Below, piece by piece: positions 42,729 to 52,216 of a DNA stretch of 64,000 nt (within the stretch, counting starts at the first letter, position 1; each line of letters begins with the position of its first letter). The stretch comes from an uncultured Desulfomicrobiaceae bacterium (GTDB lineage Bacteria > Desulfobacterota > Desulfovibrionia > Desulfovibrionales > Desulfomicrobiaceae): the NCBI GenBank assembly GCA_937989665.1, contig CALKRN010000006.1, positions 124,001-188,000 on the forward strand, read 5' to 3'. The notes below the pieces were generated by a model that searched no databases, was not told the DNA's origin, and saw only the letters and a list, made by a program, of their open reading frames with translations. The translations under genes were made by a program, and so were the position numbers.

Positions 42729-44351
42729 ATGGTCCCTCGTGGCATCCCCTCGATGAAAGGAGCCTCCGTGTGGTGGGCCAGCAGCGGCGTACGCCACGCA
42801 AGCATGGGCCTCGGAATCGACTCGCTGGAAGCGGTCTCCAGGTGTCTTGGCCGCGTCAGGAAGCATCCCCAAAGCTCCCGAGGTGGCTTTACCTTGGTGG
42901 AGGCGGCCATCGTGTTGATCCTCCTGGGCATTATTGCCGCCTTGGTCATCCCAGCCATGGTGGCCAGCACGAAGCACGAAAAACGCCAAGAAGCGAAAGA
43001 AGGGCTCCTTAGTGTTCGCCATGCCATCATCGAGTGGGCCAATGCCCACGGGGACAAGCTCCCTGCAAACCTCACCGCTGCCAACATCTTAAATACCGAC
43101 GTCTGGGGACGGGAATATATCTATGCCCCGTTCTCTTCCGCCCTCTCCATTTGCACGGACCTCAACGCCACGCCGGTCTTTCTCCAGAAAGACAACACCA
43201 CCCTTCAGGCGGCCTTTCTCCTCGCCTCGCTCGGCCATGACCCCACCCAAAACGCCATCTATCCTGCTACCCCCACCAACCCAGCCACGCCCGTTGACCT
43301 CACCAACCCGTACGACGACCTCATCGAGTGGGTGGGCAAAGAAGAACTTTTTTACCTTATCTGCACAGGAGGAAGCAGCCATCCTCCCCACAATGCAACA
43401 AAACATATTCTCTATAGCAATTCTCCAATAACCATCCCATCAAACTCTGCCATTAGTGGAAGTGTTGCCAGTGATGGCAGCATAACCCTTAATCAAAACA
43501 CCAATATAAATGGGATTCTCTATTCTGGAGGCTCCGTCAACATTCTCCTAAATACAAGCACATCAGGCATAATTGCCAACGGCGCAGTCTCTATCAATCA
43601 AAATGTCAATATTTATGGCGACGTTCATGTGGGAGGAAGTCTCACCATCGGAGCCAACACCCATATCTATGGCAATGTGTATGCCGGCGGCAGCGTCACC
43701 ATCCTCGGGACCGTCCACGGCAATGTCTCTGCCGGTGGCCTTGTGGACGCTCCTTCAGGGAGCGTTACCGGCACGATCCAACAAAATCTCGGCAGCCCGG
43801 TGCCTGGACTCCAAACCTACGTATCGCCTGGCATCCCCAAAATGCAGACCTTTAGTGCCTCAGGCCCCAATATCTCGAGCAGTGGGACGCTGCTGCCTGG
43901 AAACTATGGCGCTGTCTCCATCCCCAATAACGGCCAACTAACCCTGCATAGCGGCACCTATATCCTCGCCTCCCTCTCCATGGGCAACAACGCCCAGCTG
44001 CGCTTCAACTTCAATGCCACAGGCACCCTCCAAGACATCGCCCTCTTTGTTGTGGGCAGCGCCAATTTCACCAGTGTGACGACCCTCTTTTCCACAGACA
44101 ACGCCACGTATCTCTCGGCGAATAACGCCTCCACCGATGCCGCCAAACGGGTGTACCTGGAGGCCCACGGTGGTTTTTCCTTTAGCGGCGCCACGAGTGT
44201 GTGGATCGGTGGGGTCCTCACCAACGGCCCGGCCACGATCAACGCCAAGGCCTTTGTGGGCCATATCTCGGCCATCCCCCCAGGAAGCTTCAACCTCGGG
44301 AGTACCAATTTCGTCTATGTGCCATCCAACTTCGCCCAAGCCCATTGGTAA
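42729..44351 (+). CDS. Type IV pilin-like protein 3 with repeat-rich beta-helix-like domain
   Basis: The product is about 540 aa. The prepilin motif GG/FTLVEAAIVLILLG sits after a 53-residue leader if the ATG at 42729 (GGAG 7 nt ahead) is used, or 28 residues from the ATG at 42804. The core follows: SVRHAIIEWANAHGDKLP, DVWGREYIY, AAFLLASLGHD, YDDLIEWVGKEELFYLIC. After that Cys comes a run of short repeats (SGGSVNI, NGAVSINQNVNIYGDV, GGSLTIGANTHIYGNV, GGSVTI), resembling bactofilin or DUF7305 beta-helices. A second section then has LLPGNYGAVSIPNNGQLTL. It is likely a surface adhesive module. Confidence 0.8.
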   Translation: MVPRGIPSMKGASVWWASSGVRHASMGLGIDSLEAVSRCLGRVRKHPQSSRGGFTLVEAAIVLILLGIIAALVIPAMVASTKHEKRQEAKEGLLSVRHAIIEWANAHGDKLPANLTAANILNTDVWGREYIYAPFSSALSICTDLNATPVFLQKDNTTLQAAFLLASLGHDPTQNAIYPATPTNPATPVDLTNPYDDLIEWVGKEELFYLICTGGSSHPPHNATKHILYSNSPITIPSNSAISGSVASDGSITLNQNTNINGILYSGGSVNILLNTSTSGIIANGAVSINQNVNIYGDVHVGGSLTIGANTHIYGNVYAGGSVTILGTVHGNVSAGGLVDAPSGSVTGTIQQNLGSPVPGLQTYVSPGIPKMQTFSASGPNISSSGTLLPGNYGAVSIPNNGQLTLHSGTYILASLSMGNNAQLRFNFNATGTLQDIALFVVGSANFTSVTTLFSTDNATYLSANNASTDAAKRVYLEAHGGFSFSGATSVWIGGVLTNGPATINAKAFVGHISAIPPGSFNLGSTNFVYVPSNFAQAHW

Positions 44352-44787
44352 TGGATTCTCCCTTGTGGAAATGGCCCTCATCCTCGTCATCATGGGGTTC
44401 ATCGTCACAACCCTCATGCCGCGCATCATTGGCGGCATCAAACGGGACATGACCGCAGAAATCAAACGGGCGGTGCGCAGCGCTCGCAGTGAAGTCCTCG
44501 GCTATGCCAAAGACCATGGCTGCACCCTCCCCTCCAGTGGCTGGTTTCAGGCCACCGCTGCCCACCGCCTTGGCCGCCTCGGAGAAGGACTCTTCTACCG
44601 TTCCTCCGCAACAAGCCTCATCTTAGTCACCGGAGTAACACAACCAGTGGCCTTTTTCATCGCCAGCAACGGGACTGACCAGACGAACGACACGGATTAT
44701 ACCGCCAATCCTGTTGATCTGCGCTCCATTGAAGACGATATCGTGGATTTTGCCACCGCGCAGTATGTGGAGTCGTTGTGCCCCTAA
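44317..44787 (+). CDS. Type IV pilin-like protein 4 (core only)
   Basis: This 156-aa subunit has a 13-residue leader, MCHPTSPKPIGNG, cut before FSLVEMALILVIMGF. It is essentially the bare core of this set: RSEVLGYAKDHGCTLPSSG, VAFFIASNGTD, IEDDIVDFATAQYVESLCP. The DPWG element is missing. It ends exactly at the Cys after which proteins 2 and 3 carry added domains. The start lies inside the end of gene 3 (35-nt overlap); GGGAG is 13 nt upstream. It may act as a minor pilin that pairs with the long ones. Confidence 0.78.
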   Translation: MCHPTSPKPIGNGFSLVEMALILVIMGFIVTTLMPRIIGGIKRDMTAEIKRAVRSARSEVLGYAKDHGCTLPSSGWFQATAAHRLGRLGEGLFYRSSATSLILVTGVTQPVAFFIASNGTDQTNDTDYTANPVDLRSIEDDIVDFATAQYVESLCP

Positions 44788-45249
44788 CCTGTCCTAAACC
44801 ACTGTTTCCCCACGAATAACGATCCGAACGGCACCTCCTTCCCTCCAAAATCGAGCCCCCTGAATGGCGGAGGCATGCACAGGAAGGCAGCGGCCTTGAC
44901 GAACCAAAACGCCCAAAAGCGGGCTCACGCATGACGGAGCAACAGGACGGTGGTGCGCAACGAGATGGCGGCATCCTCCGAAAGGAAGCACCCCTGAAAA
45001 GGCGCGCTGGGAAGAGCTGGTCTTCAGGCACCAAAGCAAACCTAAACCGGGAGTTGAGCCCGCCACTCCAGCTTTGGCAAAGGGACAGATGCTCCCTCCA
45101 CGGGGGGAGTTCCCCTCCTGTCTTCGGGTAAAAGAGAAGCAGGAAATTTTCCCTGGGGGGGCCTCCGCCCCCCTAGTTAGATTCCCTGAGCACGCGGCGG
45201 GCCCGCTCCACGATCGGCCAGAGGATTTGGGGGGGATGGCTGCCCTCGC
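44788..45249. other. Gene-free stretch between pilin cluster and secA
   Basis: Besides the hairpin at 45155-45173 and a small CTCCC/GGGAG stem (45092-45109), I see no supported gene in these 462 nt. Open frames here lack ribosome sites and recognisable content. Confidence 0.6.
45155..45173 (-). terminator. Hairpin after secA
   Basis: A run of G (45155-45160) pairs with a run of C (45168-45173) over a 7-nt loop, about 75 nt past the secA stop. On the minus strand AAAATTTCC follows a few bases later. The U-tract is weak. Confidence 0.45.
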
Positions 45250-47775
45250 CTAGCCCCGCTGACCACAGCACTTCTTGTACTTCTTGCCACTGCCGCACGG
45301 GCAAGGGTCGTTGCGACCGACTTTGGGCTCGGCACGGCGTTGGGTCTGGGGTCGTTCCTCCTGCTCAAGGCCAGGGGCGACATATTCTACTGCCGCGGCT
45401 TCTTCGTGGCGCAAGGCCTCGGGCTGGGTGACTTCTACCTGAAGGTGGGTGAGGGCCCGCAAGGCACCTTCGCGGATCCGAAGGAGCATCCCCTCAAAGA
45501 GCTCGAAACCCTCGCGCTTATACTCCTGTTTGGGGTCCCGCTGGGCATAGCCGCGCAGACCAATCCCCTCCTTGAGATAGTCCATCTGGAGCAAGTGCTC
45601 TTTCCACGCACGATCGAGGGTATCGAGAATGAAGAACCGTACGATCTCGGTGTAGTGATCCGGAGCCGCCTGGCGGTGGAGATCGAGGATGCGCCCCACC
45701 AGTCTTTTAGCCTCCTCGCGCGGAACAAAAACTGGCGCTTCCGCGGCTTGCGGCAAGACACGACGTAAGGCCAAAATATCATCCACCTGAGCCGCCACCT
45801 GAGCCTGAAGTGCGGCTTCCTCATCGCCGCGGCGCCGCTGCTCCCAGGGCTCATAAAGGGCCTCAAGGAGGTCGTCGAGGAACTCTTCCAACAGCCCATC
45901 AAGCTGTGGGGCGGTCATGACCTCGCGGCGCAAGGCGTAGATGACCTCACGCTGCTGGTTCATGACGTCGTCGTATTCCAGGAGTTGTTTGCGAATTTCA
46001 AAGTTGTATCCTTCCACCCGCTTTTGCGCGTTCTCAATGGAGCGCGAAATAAGGGGATGTTCAATGGACTCGCCTTCGGTCATGCCTAGCTTTTCCATAA
46101 GGCCAGAGATGCGATCTGAGCCAAAAAGCCGCATGAGCGGGTCATCGAGGGCAATGTAAAAGCGGCTCTCCCCGGGGTCCCCCTGCCGACCTGCCCGACC
46201 TCGGAGCTGGTTGTCGATGCGCCGGCTCTCATGCCGCTCCGTGCCGAGGATAAAGAGACCACCGAGTTCCCGCACACCCTCACCAAGGACGATGTCCGTT
46301 CCCCGCCCCGCCATGTTGGTGGCAATCGTCACCCGGCCACGCTGACCAGCCTGGGCCACGATCTCTGCCTCTTTTTCGTGCTGCTTGGCGTTGAGCACCG
46401 CATGGGGAATGCGGCGCTTCGCCAGCAGGGCGGAGAGCATCTCGGACTTTTCGATGGAGGTGGTGCCCACCAGCACCGGCTGTCCCTTGCGGTAGAGGCG
46501 CTCGATCTCTTCCACAATCGCCAGGTATTTCTCCCGCTGGGTGCGGTAGACAACGTCTGGATGGTCCACCCGGATCATTGGCTTGTTGGGCGGGATGACG
46601 ACGACCTCCAGGCCATAGATTTGCTGGAACTCCACGGCCTCGGTATCCGCTGTGCCCGTCATGCCGGCCAGTTTGGCATACATGCGAAAGTAGTTCTGGA
46701 AGGTAATCGAGGCGAGAGTCTGGTTTTCCGCCTCCACCGGGACCTTTTCTTTGGCCTCCAATGCCTGATGGAGGCCATCACTGTAGCGGCGACCTGGCAT
46801 AAGTCGACCCGTAAATTCGTCTACAATGACGACCTTGCCGTCTTTGACGATGTAGTGATCGTCACGGATAAAAAGATGATGGGCGCGCAAGGCCTGCAAA
46901 ATATGGTGCTGCAAAGTAATATGCGCCGGATCAAAAAGGTTCTCGACCTCAAGAAGCTCCTCACAACGGGCAACGCCCTCATCGGTAAGGGTAACGGTGC
47001 GGACCTTTTCATCGACGGTAAAATGGATATCCCGGCTAAGGAGCGGGATGATGGCATCGATGCGAGCGTAGAGTTCCGTCGACTTCTCCCCAGGGCCAGA
47101 GATAATAAGCGGGGTGCGGGCTTCATCGATAAGAATCGAGTCCACCTCATCCACAATGGCATAATGGAGTTCCCGCTGCACAAGCTGTTCGGCATAGAAC
47201 TTCATGTTGTCGCGCAGGTAGTCAAAGCCGAACTCGTTGTTCGTCCCATAGGTGACGTCAGCGGCGTAGGCAGTCTTCCGCTCTTCATCCGAAAGACCAT
47301 GGACAATAACCCCCACCGAGAGCCCCAAAAATCCGTAAATGGCCCCCATCCAGGCGGCATCACGGCGAGCGAGGTAATCGTTCACCGTCACCACATGGAC
47401 CCCACGACCCGTCAAGGCGTTGAGCACCACCGGGAGGGTAGCCACAAGCGTCTTGCCCTCACCTGTTTTCATTTCCGCAATCTTGCCCTGGTGCAGGGTG
47501 ATGCCGCCGATAATCTGTACGTCAAAATGGCGCATACCCAGGGCACGCCGGCCAGCCTCCCGAGTGAGGGCAAAGACCTCGGGTAGCAGGTCGTCAAGAC
47601 TGCGGCCCTGCTCGACTTCACGTCGCATCTCGGCGATGCGACGGGCAAAGGCTTCATCCGGCAGCGCAGCGACCTTGGGTTCCCAATCGTTTACCGCCGC
47701 CACAATCGGCCGCAAGGACTTGAGATAGCGGTCATTTTTGGTGCCAAAAAGCTTTTTCGTCAAAAACCCAAACAT
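45250..47775 (-). CDS. secA: Preprotein translocase ATPase SecA
   Basis: SecA is the motor that drives unfolded proteins through SecYEG. The 841-aa product has Walker [11 protein letters not shown] near residue 102, [30 protein letters not shown], the DEAD-like [14 protein letters not shown], the helical scaffold and the second NBD with NMAGRGTDI and [11 protein letters not shown]. The end is a SEC-C zinc motif, [14 protein letters not shown]. Full length. It is preceded by smpB on the same strand (23 nt) and would also carry pilin-type precursors to the membrane. Confidence 0.97.
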   Translation of the reverse strand: MFGFLTKKLFGTKNDRYLKSLRPIVAAVNDWEPKVAALPDEAFARRIAEMRREVEQGRSLDDLLPEVFALTREAGRRALGMRHFDVQIIGGITLHQGKIAEMKTGEGKTLVATLPVVLNALTGRGVHVVTVNDYLARRDAAWMGAIYGFLGLSVGVIVHGLSDEERKTAYAADVTYGTNNEFGFDYLRDNMKFYAEQLVQRELHYAIVDEVDSILIDEARTPLIISGPGEKSTELYARIDAIIPLLSRDIHFTVDEKVRTVTLTDEGVARCEELLEVENLFDPAHITLQHHILQALRAHHLFIRDDHYIVKDGKVVIVDEFTGRLMPGRRYSDGLHQALEAKEKVPVEAENQTLASITFQNYFRMYAKLAGMTGTADTEAVEFQQIYGLEVVVIPPNKPMIRVDHPDVVYRTQREKYLAIVEEIERLYRKGQPVLVGTTSIEKSEMLSALLAKRRIPHAVLNAKQHEKEAEIVAQAGQRGRVTIATNMAGRGTDIVLGEGVRELGGLFILGTERHESRRIDNQLRGRAGRQGDPGESRFYIALDDPLMRLFGSDRISGLMEKLGMTEGESIEHPLISRSIENAQKRVEGYNFEIRKQLLEYDDVMNQQREVIYALRREVMTAPQLDGLLEEFLDDLLEALYEPWEQRRRGDEEAALQAQVAAQVDDILALRRVLPQAAEAPVFVPREEAKRLVGRILDLHRQAAPDHYTEIVRFFILDTLDRAWKEHLLQMDYLKEGIGLRGYAQRDPKQEYKREGFELFEGMLLRIREGALRALTHLQVEVTQPEALRHEEAAAVEYVAPGLEQEERPQTQRRAEPKVGRNDPCPCGSGKKYKKCCGQRG

Positions 47776-47798
47776 ATGTCTCCTTGCAGGAACCGTCC

Positions 47799-48260
47799 CT
47801 AGCGGACCATCTCCCGCTCCAGGTCGCGGGCAATAGCCCGACGCCGCAGTTCCTCGCGGCGATCGTGCAAGCGTTTGCCCCGAGCCAAGGCCAGTTCCAC
47901 TTTGATCCTACCGTTTTTGAAATACATCTTCGTGGGCACCACGGTAAGCCCTTTTTGCTCCACCTTGGCCGCCAACCCAGCAATCTCTCGGGCGTGCAGC
48001 AGGAGTTTGCGATCGCGATCCGGATCATGCTGGGCATAACCGGCATTGGGGTAAGGGGAAATATGCACCCCCGTCAGCCAGGCCTCGCCACCGTGGAAGA
48101 CGACATAGCCATCACCGAGGTTGACCCGGCCCTCGCGCAAAGATTTCACCTCAGACCCGGTCAGCACTAAGCCCGCCTCCACGAAGTCGAGAAATTCATA
48201 TTCATGGCGAGCCTTCCGATTGGCCGATACCAGCTTCACGCCCTGGGGCTTGGCACTCAT
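47799..48260 (-). CDS. smpB: SsrA-binding protein SmpB
   Basis: SmpB binds tmRNA and places it on stalled ribosomes for trans-translation. The 153-aa product has [31 protein letters not shown] (short: [13 protein letters not shown]), [23 protein letters not shown] and the family block [34 protein letters not shown] (short: VVPTKMYFK), ending in a basic tail. Its ATG overlaps the ptsI stop (ATGA). The tmRNA gene itself is not seen in this window. Confidence 0.96.
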   Translation of the reverse strand: MSAKPQGVKLVSANRKARHEYEFLDFVEAGLVLTGSEVKSLREGRVNLGDGYVVFHGGEAWLTGVHISPYPNAGYAQHDPDRDRKLLLHAREIAGLAAKVEQKGLTVVPTKMYFKNGRIKVELALARGKRLHDRREELRRRAIARDLEREMVR

Positions 48261-50035
48261 ACCGTTCCCCCTTCCTCGCCCAGGAGCGAGACTGAAAATA
48301 AGAGCTCTTCTGGAAAGCGCCGGTAGATCATCTCCCGTACAAGGCGGTTATTACTGGCTACCGACTGGCTACTCATAATCTGTTTTAAGAGGGCATCACA
48401 CTCTTCGAGAGTCATCTGACGCACCAATCGCTTGATACTCGGAATGGAACGAGGATTAAGACTTATGGAGTCAACCTGCATCCCCAAAAGCAATGGAACA
48501 CAAAATGGATCCGCAGCGAGCTCACCACAAACACAAACTTCAATGCCTGCCTGGTGACCAGAATCGACGATCCATTTGATAGATCGCACAATAGCGGGGT
48601 GAAGGGGCTGGTAGAGAGGGGAAACATCTTTATTGGTACGATCAATCCCCAGGGTATATTGGATAAGATCATTGGTGCCGACGCTAAAAAAATCCACTTC
48701 CTGCGCCAAGACGTCCGCGGTCATGACGGCGCTCGGGACCTCCATCATAATACCGAGGGGCATGTCTTCGCGAAAAGGGATCCCTTGCGCTGCCAACTCC
48801 TGTTGCACCCGGTGGTAGAACTTCTTCGCCTCCACGAGCTCCTCAATCCCGGAGATCATCGGGAGTAAGAGCTGGACATTGCCGACGACGCTGGCACGAA
48901 GGATCGCCCGCAGTTGGGTGCGGAAGAGGTCCCGATGGCGCAGACAATACCGAATAGCCCGCAACCCAAGGGCAGGATTCGACTCTCGGCCTTGCCGCAG
49001 GCTCGGGACAAGCTTGTCTGCCCCCACATCCAAGGTCCGGATAACCACCTTGTGCGGGGCCATGAGGCTAGCGAGATCGAGATACTGCTCGGCCAATTCA
49101 TCTTCGTCTGGGGGGGTGGCGCGGTTCATGAAGGCGTACTCCGTACGGTACAGGCCAATGCCCTCGGCCCCCAGGTCCCGCACCGCCACGACTTCTTCGA
49201 AAAATTCGATATTGGCCAAGGCCTGCACCCGAAAACCATCCCGCGTCTCCGCTGGCAAGTGGCAAGAGCGCAGTACCACTGCCTGGTACTCGTCAAAACG
49301 GGCGGCAAGCTCCGTGGCGCGGGCAAGCTCATCTTCGTCAGGGTCCACGAGCAGCCGGCCATGGAACCCATCCAAAATGACCAATTCTCCTGCCAAGGCG
49401 CTATCTAAGGCCTCGATGCCCACTACCGCCGGAATCTGCAGGGAGCGAGCCAGAATGCCCACATGCGAGGTCTTGCCGCCACTGGCGGTGGCAAGGGCAA
49501 GGACTTTGGCAAAATCGATCTCCACCAAATCCGCAGGACTCAAGTCCTGCGCCACAAGGACGCCACGCTGGGGCATACTCGCCACCTGGGCCTGACCCAC
49601 GAGGATCCGCAGGACCCGCTCCGCGGCTTGGCGCACGTCCTGCATCCGCGCCCGCAGATAGTCGTCCTCCACCGCCGCAAAGGTGGCCTCCACCCCAGCT
49701 AGGGTTCGCTCTAAGGCCCACTCGGCATTGATGCCTTCAGCCACCGCCGCCAGGGCCTGGTCCTGAAGCTTGCGGTCCTGAACAAGGAGCAAGTGCGCTT
49801 GCACCATGGCCGCGTGCTCCCGCAGGTCTTCCGGCACGGCGGCCAAAAGCCGCCCAAGTTCTGCCGCGGCACTGGCAAAGGCCTGCCGGAGACGCGCTTG
49901 CTCCTGGGGGACAGCCTCCGGGGGAATGGCATGGTAGGCAGCGCGGGCAAACCAATCGCGATCCAGGACATACGCCCGACCAATGGCCACGCCAGCGGCC
50001 ACAGGGATCCCATGGAGTACCCGACGCGCCATCAT
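48257..50035 (-). CDS. ptsI: Phosphoenolpyruvate-protein phosphotransferase (Enzyme I)
   Basis: Enzyme I takes phosphate from PEP and passes it to HPr. The 592-aa product has the phosphohistidine domain with His191 in GGKTSHVGILARSL, and the PEP-binding barrel with LYRTEYAFMNR, the Arg in TLDVGADK and the catalytic Cys in VCVCGELAADP. Two adjacent ATGs (50035 and 50032) follow GGAGAGGA; the first overlaps the ptsH stop. The 3' end overlaps smpB. With only a IID gene nearby, its role may be regulatory or may serve a mannose-type PTS encoded elsewhere. Confidence 0.95.
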   Translation of the reverse strand: MMARRVLHGIPVAAGVAIGRAYVLDRDWFARAAYHAIPPEAVPQEQARLRQAFASAAAELGRLLAAVPEDLREHAAMVQAHLLLVQDRKLQDQALAAVAEGINAEWALERTLAGVEATFAAVEDDYLRARMQDVRQAAERVLRILVGQAQVASMPQRGVLVAQDLSPADLVEIDFAKVLALATASGGKTSHVGILARSLQIPAVVGIEALDSALAGELVILDGFHGRLLVDPDEDELARATELAARFDEYQAVVLRSCHLPAETRDGFRVQALANIEFFEEVVAVRDLGAEGIGLYRTEYAFMNRATPPDEDELAEQYLDLASLMAPHKVVIRTLDVGADKLVPSLRQGRESNPALGLRAIRYCLRHRDLFRTQLRAILRASVVGNVQLLLPMISGIEELVEAKKFYHRVQQELAAQGIPFREDMPLGIMMEVPSAVMTADVLAQEVDFFSVGTNDLIQYTLGIDRTNKDVSPLYQPLHPAIVRSIKWIVDSGHQAGIEVCVCGELAADPFCVPLLLGMQVDSISLNPRSIPSIKRLVRQMTLEECDALLKQIMSSQSVASNNRLVREMIYRRFPEELLFSVSLLGEEGGTV

Positions 50036-50319
50036 TCCTCTCCAAAACGTTCACGGAACAACTGAGCCACGGCCTCCACTGCTTCCTGGGCATCGGGGCC
50101 ATGACCTCGAACGCGCACCCACGCCCCCCGAGGGGCGGCCAAGGTAAGGATGTCCAAGATGGATTTGGCGTCCACAGCCCCGTCCTGGGTTTCCAGCACC
50201 AGGTCTGCGGCAAAACGCTGGGCGGTCTGGCAGATCTTTCCTGCTGGCCGCGCATGGAGCCCCAACGTGTTAGCCACCTGGACGGTACACTCCCAGGTAT
50301 GAGCCCCCGCTTGCCTCAT
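50032..50319 (-). CDS. ptsH: Phosphocarrier protein HPr
   Basis: HPr carries phosphate from Enzyme I to the EIIA domains. The 95-aa product starts MRQAGAHTWECTVQVANTLG; the active His22 is in GLHARPAG, and Ser53 in AKSILDILTL corresponds to the regulatory Ser46 of other HPr proteins. The ATG at 50319 lies within the end of the IID gene and the stop overlaps ptsI, giving tight coupling IID-HPr-EI. The site LTLAAPRGAWVRVRGHG is typical of the domain end. Confidence 0.93.
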   Translation of the reverse strand: MRQAGAHTWECTVQVANTLGLHARPAGKICQTAQRFAADLVLETQDGAVDAKSILDILTLAAPRGAWVRVRGHGPDAQEAVEAVAQLFRERFGEE

Positions 50320-51041
50320 CGTGCGAACCCCAGGAACCACACGCCACTTACGGCAAGCACAAAGGCAAGCCGCCACAACCCCCGCGTGGCCACCAAAGCG
50401 CCACCCCCAGCCACAACGCCTGTCGCCAGCATGGCCCATAAACCGCCTGGGGCCGCCACCGTGGTCGCCACCAGGGCAAGCCCCATGGCACCGATCACCT
50501 TGAGCCGCCGAGCCCAATTGATGAGATCCCACCGCTTAAGTCCCTGCAAAAAAACGAGTCCCTCGGCGTACGCCCGCAAAAAAGTACGATACTTGAACCC
50601 CTGGAACACGGAGGCGACAACGATCATCCAGCCCAAGGCCCAGCCCCACCAGCCGCACACCAGCAACCAACAGTGCACCACGGCCCACACCGTCAGGACC
50701 CCGCCACCAAAAAAGGCGTCACCTAAGCCCGACAAGGTAAAGATCACCGTTGGGCGTACCGCAGCCAGGGCCTGCGGCGCCAACACCCCTTGGGCGATGC
50801 GCTCTTCGAAGAACAAAAACAACCCCACCAAGGCTGGCGTCCAAGAGGGATGGGTATGGTACAGTCCCAAATAGCGATGCCGCGCCCGCTGCAGGGCTGC
50901 AGGGTCATGGCCATAGAGATGTTCGAGGGCGGGATGGAGGATGAATACGAGCCCCACATTCTGGAAGCCGCGCATCGTGTACACCGCTCCCACCAAATAG
51001 GTGCGCAAAAAGATACGCAGCAAGAGCCGCCGGGGGATCAT
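50316..51041 (-). CDS. PTS mannose/fructose/sorbose family IID membrane component
   Basis: This 241-aa membrane subunit pairs with IIC to move hexoses in mannose-type PTS systems. It has LLRIFLRTYLVGAVYTMRGFQNVGLVF at the N-terminus (family motif SFLRQ..WNYER.Q..G in variant form), HPALEHLYG, YHTHPSWTPALVGLFLFFEE, and a hydrophobic C-terminal half. IIC, IIB and IIA are not in the window: rsmI occupies the upstream position. It overlaps rsmI upstream and ptsH downstream by four bases each. Confidence 0.85.
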   Translation of the reverse strand: MIPRRLLLRIFLRTYLVGAVYTMRGFQNVGLVFILHPALEHLYGHDPAALQRARHRYLGLYHTHPSWTPALVGLFLFFEERIAQGVLAPQALAAVRPTVIFTLSGLGDAFFGGGVLTVWAVVHCWLLVCGWWGWALGWMIVVASVFQGFKYRTFLRAYAEGLVFLQGLKRWDLINWARRLKVIGAMGLALVATTVAAPGGLWAMLATGVVAGGGALVATRGLWRLAFVLAVSGVWFLGFAR

Positions 51042-51853
51042 CGCTCCTCCACGAGCATGCGGTACACCTCCTTGGCCGACCAGCCCGAAACCCGAGCCAA
51101 CCGCCGGGCCACCTCACGGGGGCCTAGGCCCGCAGCCACTAAGGCCCTCGCCTCGTGCATCAGACGCGCGGCCTCCCACGCCGGCTCGCATCCCTCTGGC
51201 GGGCCCACCACCACCGTGACCTCTCCCATGAGCCCAGAGAGGGCTGCCATGTCCTGGCCAAGCCGGCCATGGATAAAGGCCTCGTGGCGCTTGGTCAATT
51301 CCCGGGCCAAACAAAAGGCCCTCTCCCCAAGCACCCGATGGGCCACGGCCAGGGACGCCGGGACACGGTTCTTGCGATCATACCACACCAATGTCACCGC
51401 CAAAGCAGCGTACGGGGCGAGTACAGCAGCCACCTCCCCGGGCTTGCGCGGCAAGAATCCGAGAAAGACAAAGGGATATGGCGGCAACCCGCTGGCCACC
51501 ACCGCTGCCACGGCCGCACAAGGACCCGGTACCGGCGAAACCGGGATCCCGGCCTGCCAGCAGGCGGCCACTAGGCGATAGCCTGGGTCCGCCATTAACG
51601 GGGTCCCGGCATCGGAGACCAGAGCCGCGTCCTCGCCCTGGGCCAACCGAGCAAGGACCCAGGGCAGGCGTTGGGTTTCGTTATGCTCATGCAAGCTGAC
51701 AAGTTCCGGGGTGCGCACCCCACACAAAGAAAGGAGCTGCCCGGTGCGCCGGGTATCCTCGCACAGGAGAAACGAAACCGTCTCGAGGACCTCACGCGCC
51801 CGAGAAGAGAGGTCACCACGGTTGCCAAGCGGCGTGGCCACGATCCACAGCAT
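51038..51853 (-). CDS. rsmI: 16S rRNA (cytidine(1402)-2'-O)-methyltransferase
   Basis: RsmI 2'-O-methylates C1402 in the decoding site of 16S rRNA using AdoMet. The 271-aa tetrapyrrole-methylase-fold protein has LWIVATPLGNRGDLS at the start, LCEDTRRTGQLL, SLHEHNE, ALVSDAGTPLMADPG and PVPGPCAAVAAVVASGLP, all diagnostic. The ATG at 51853 lacks a strong ribosome site, probably because its start lies 41 nt inside the end of yraN and translation is coupled. The ATGA overlap with the IID gene follows. Confidence 0.94.
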   Translation of the reverse strand: MLWIVATPLGNRGDLSSRAREVLETVSFLLCEDTRRTGQLLSLCGVRTPELVSLHEHNETQRLPWVLARLAQGEDAALVSDAGTPLMADPGYRLVAACWQAGIPVSPVPGPCAAVAAVVASGLPPYPFVFLGFLPRKPGEVAAVLAPYAALAVTLVWYDRKNRVPASLAVAHRVLGERAFCLARELTKRHEAFIHGRLGQDMAALSGLMGEVTVVVGPPEGCEPAWEAARLMHEARALVAAGLGPREVARRLARVSGWSAKEVYRMLVEER

Positions 51854-52214
51854 GACTGATGTCCAAGATATGACGAAGGTGATCAATGGCAAACGGCGGC
51901 TGGCTGCCCACTACGGCCACGAGATCAAAACGACATGGGCGATTCCATGCCCCAACGTGCGTAAGATAAGCGGCAGCCGCCCGCACAAGGCGCTGGGCCT
52001 TCACCGAAGTCACGGCCTCACCGGGCAGACCGCGTCGGGTGGTGGCCCGGGTCTTGACCTCCACAAACACCAATGTCTCTGCCTCCTCGGCAACGATGTC
52101 GAGCTCACCTCCCCGGGTGCGAAAGTTTCGCGCCAGGACACGCCAGCCAAGACCAAGAAGATAGCGTACGGCCAGCTCCTCGCCCAGACGTCCTGTGGCT
52201 TGCCCCTGCTTCAT
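51813..52214 (-). CDS. yraN: YraN family (UPF0102) endonuclease-fold protein
   Basis: The 133-aa protein of unknown role has the restriction-endonuclease-like fold: MKQGQATGRLGEELAVRYLLGLG at the start (short: GRLGEELAVRYL), the acidic/Lys core GELDIVAEEAETLVFVEVKTR (short: LVFVEVKTR) and KAQRLVRAAAAYL. The ATG at 52214 has GGAGCG upstream. It is usually found beside rnhB, as here (2-nt gap). Its last 41 nt overlap rsmI. Confidence 0.9.
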   Translation of the reverse strand: MKQGQATGRLGEELAVRYLLGLGWRVLARNFRTRGGELDIVAEEAETLVFVEVKTRATTRRGLPGEAVTSVKAQRLVRAAAAYLTHVGAWNRPCRFDLVAVVGSQPPFAIDHLRHILDISHAVDRGHAAWQPW

Positions 52215-52216
52215 GC

